64,000 nucleotides of DNA, from positions 62,001 through 126,000 of the forward strand of contig NZ_JBHSEC010000002.1 in NCBI RefSeq assembly GCF_042651785.1, in the 5' to 3' direction. Below are positions 61,948 to 64,000 of the stretch, one piece after another. Within the stretch, counting starts at the first letter, position 1; the number at the start of each line of letters is the position of its first letter. The notes beneath the pieces were generated by a model. That model saw only the letters and a list, made by a program, of their open reading frames with translations, was not told where the DNA came from and made no database searches. The position numbers were made by a program, and so were the translations under genes. This DNA comes from Chungangia koreensis (GTDB lineage: Bacteria > Bacillota > Bacilli > Bacillales_A > Planococcaceae).

Positions 61948-63609
61948 TTATTCTACTGAGATGATATACGGGTACAACGGTTGTTTTCCATTGTATGTTT
62001 CTACTTCAACATCGGGGTATTGTTCTTCAATGAAAGCTGCAAATTCATCTGCATCTTCCTGTGTTACATGTTCTCCGAAAAGTAAGGAAACGATTTCTGA
62101 TTCTTCGTCAATTAGCAGTTGTATTAGTGTCTTAGTGACTTCTTCCAAGGAAGAATCGGAGCTGACAATTTTCCCTTCTGCCAAAGCCATGTAATCATCT
62201 TTTTTAATGTCTACACCATCAATGGAAGTATCACGTACCGCAAATGTTACTTGACCTGTCTTGACGTGTTCAAAAGCACTTACCATTTTGTTCTTGTTTT
62301 CTTCCACAGCTATTTCAGGGTTAAAAGCAAGAATGGCAGCCATTCCTTGTGGAACCGTCTTAGTTGGTACTACAGCAGCCTCGATGTCCAATACTTCCGC
62401 AGCTTGTTCTGCTGCCATGATGATGTTTTTGTTATTCGGCAAGATCAACACTTTTTCAGCACCGATCTCTTCCACTGCTTTCACAATATCTTCAGTAGAA
62501 GGGTTCATCGTTTGACCACCCTCGATGACATAAGAAGCGCCGAAGCTTTTTAGCAAGTCAGCAATGCCTTCCCCCATAGCAACTGTTACTACAGCATAGG
62601 GTACCTTCTTTGCCGTTTCTGTTTGTTCTTTCTTGTAGCCTTCACCGACAATTTCAGTATGCTGTTGTCGCATATTTTCAATTTTAATTTTTATAAGACT
62701 TCCATATTTTTGTCCGTAGTTTAAAACTTCTCCAGGTTCTTCTGAATGAATATGGACTTTAGCTATTTCATCGTCAGAAATAACCAGCAAGGAATCACCA
62801 TAATGACTCAAATCTTCACGAAATTTCGATTCATCAAACGGATGTACAGAAGTTTTTTCCCCTTCAAAACGGACCATGAACTCCGTACAATAGCCGAATT
62901 CGATTTCAGAAGTATCCATGAAACCTTGAACCATGTGGTGTTCAGCACTGACGAGATCGTCCATCGAAGTATCTGCTGCATTGATTTCAGGAAGCTCTTC
63001 TCCCTTCAAGCTGGAGAGGAATCCTTCATACACAAATACTAAACCTTGACCACCACTATCTACTACTCCCACTTCCTTTAATACGGGGAGTAAATCAGGC
63101 GTCCTTTTTAAGGATGCTTTTGCTTCCTTTACAATTTCGCTCATGACTTCAAGGATATCTTCTGTTCCCTTTGATACTTCGACCGCTTTACGGGCCGAAT
63201 CCTTCGCCACGGTAAGGATTGTACCTTCAACTGGTTTCATCACTGCCTTATAAGCAGTTTCAACACCAAACTGGAATGCATCGGCGAATGATTCCGCATT
63301 TAGTTCATCACGGTTTTCTACAAATTTTCCGAAACCACGGAAAATTTGGGATAAAATGACCCCGGAATTTCCACGCGCTCCCATAAGCAACCCTTTGGAC
63401 AAAGCTTGAGCAGTTTTGCCTAAGTGTTGTTGTGTATGAGACTGCACCTCTTTAGCACCAGATGTCATAGATAAGTTCATGTTGGTCCCCGTATCACCAT
63501 CCGGCACTGGGAAAACGTTCAGTGCATCGACGTATTGGGCATTCCTCTGTAAATTATGTGCTCCCATACGGACCATTTCGGCGAATTTTATACCGTCTAA
63601 AGACTTCAT
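61948..63609 (-). CDS. fakA: Fatty acid kinase FakA (YloV, DAK2 domain)
   Basis: ATP-dependent kinase that phosphorylates fatty acids held by FakB, allowing use of exogenous fatty acids. The 553-residue protein has the N-terminal DhaL/DAK2 domain with NVFPVPDGDTGTNMNLSM (residues 30-47; metal-binding aspartates) and GARGNSGVILSQIFRGF near 78, a middle domain, and a DegV-like C-terminal domain. B. subtilis YloV has 553. It starts 17 bases after yloU, the conserved pair. Confidence 0.95.
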   Translation of the reverse strand: MKSLDGIKFAEMVRMGAHNLQRNAQYVDALNVFPVPDGDTGTNMNLSMTSGAKEVQSHTQQHLGKTAQALSKGLLMGARGNSGVILSQIFRGFGKFVENRDELNAESFADAFQFGVETAYKAVMKPVEGTILTVAKDSARKAVEVSKGTEDILEVMSEIVKEAKASLKRTPDLLPVLKEVGVVDSGGQGLVFVYEGFLSSLKGEELPEINAADTSMDDLVSAEHHMVQGFMDTSEIEFGYCTEFMVRFEGEKTSVHPFDESKFREDLSHYGDSLLVISDDEIAKVHIHSEEPGEVLNYGQKYGSLIKIKIENMRQQHTEIVGEGYKKEQTETAKKVPYAVVTVAMGEGIADLLKSFGASYVIEGGQTMNPSTEDIVKAVEEIGAEKVLILPNNKNIIMAAEQAAEVLDIEAAVVPTKTVPQGMAAILAFNPEIAVEENKNKMVSAFEHVKTGQVTFAVRDTSIDGVDIKKDDYMALAEGKIVSSDSSLEEVTKTLIQLLIDEESEIVSLLFGEHVTQEDADEFAAFIEEQYPDVEVETYNGKQPLYPYIISVE

Positions 63610-63626
63610 GAAAAAGGTTCCTCCTC

Positions 63627-63989
63627 TTACAGGTTCGTCACTCGGACACCCTGTACGTAAATATTAACGGATTTCACGTCCATCCCAAGTGTTTTAGTGG
63701 TTGTATAACGGACCTTTGATTGCACTTGGTAGGCTACTTCCGAGATTTTTGTACCATAACTGATTATGACGTACATATCGATATGTAAATCATTTCCGAT
63801 TTGACGCACGATGACGCCTTTCGTAAAGTTTTCTTTTCTAAGGATATCCGTCAATCCATCTCGGATCTGATGTTTAGAGGCCATGCCAACAATCCCGTAA
63901 CACTCAATTGCTGCTCCGCCTGCAATTTGTGCGATTGTCTCATTAGATATATCAATATTCCCAAACTCATTTTTCAATTCGATTGACAT
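63627..63989 (-). CDS. yloU: Asp23/Gls24 family protein YloU
   Basis: A 120-residue small alkaline-shock-type protein, complete in the window. The Asp23 domain is seen in ISNETIAQIAGGAAIECYGIVGMA (residues 14-37; here IAQIAGGAAIECYGIVGM) and DLHIDMYVIISYGTKISEVA. Such proteins sit beside fakA in most Firmicutes and are linked to membrane/lipid physiology; the exact role is not known. Its own promoter is outside the window. Confidence 0.93.
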   Translation of the reverse strand: MSIELKNEFGNIDISNETIAQIAGGAAIECYGIVGMASKHQIRDGLTDILRKENFTKGVIVRQIGNDLHIDMYVIISYGTKISEVAYQVQSKVRYTTTKTLGMDVKSVNIYVQGVRVTNL

Positions 63990-64000
63990 AATGATGCCTC

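Overview
This window is a conserved block of a Gram-positive, endospore-former-type chromosome (order Bacillales). Gene content, protein sequences and order follow the Bacillus subtilis yloU-to-frr segment almost gene for gene. The drift of the proteins from Bacillus and the moderate G+C suggest Planococcaceae, perhaps Sporosarcina; that placement is an inference. Every gene I can support lies on the minus strand, so transcription runs from high to low coordinates. I see no tRNA, rRNA, CRISPR array, transposase or prophage.

In the direction of transcription: (1) 63989-60231, yloU, fakA, sdaAB, sdaAA, with a perfect CcpA cre site before sdaAB. (2) 60234-53669, recG, then fapR-plsX-fabD-fabG-acpP and rnc; a FapR operator covers the fapR start region. 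(3) 53666-44516, smc, ftsY, ylxM-ffh, rpsP, khpA, rimM, trmD, rplS: chromosome condensation, the signal recognition particle and ribosome maturation. A 365-base non-coding stretch with strong inverted repeats separates trmD from rplS, and rplS has its own promoter and an L19-type leader. (4) 44343-36727, lepB, rbgA, rnhB, ylqG-ylqH (a FliK-like/FlhB-tail-like pair away from the flagellar operon), sucC-sucD, dprA. (5) 36509-30566, topA, xerC, hslV, hslU, codY. (6) 30328-2835, the complete fla/che operon: rod and hook genes, MS ring, switch, export gate and ATPase, flhF-flhG, chemotaxis genes (cheY, cheB, cheA, cheW, cheC, cheD), sigD and swrB. (7) 2688-1, rpsB, tsf, pyrH and the 5' end of frr.

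The fla/che genes are mostly separated by 0-45 bases or overlap, consistent with one roughly 27-kb transcript that carries its own late sigma factor near its end. The gap before flgB holds a candidate SigA promoter and, further upstream, two tandem 10-bp-phased matches to the Spo0A box, which would link motility to sporulation control.

I found no wholly new system. The items most worth a second look are the tandem Spo0A-box candidates before fla/che, the hairpin-bridged ribosome binding site before swrD, the structured elements between trmD and rplS, the detached YlqG-YlqH pair, the fapR promoter whose -35 lies inside the recG terminator, phased direct repeats at the topA promoter, and the absence of trmFO and ylqD from their usual places.
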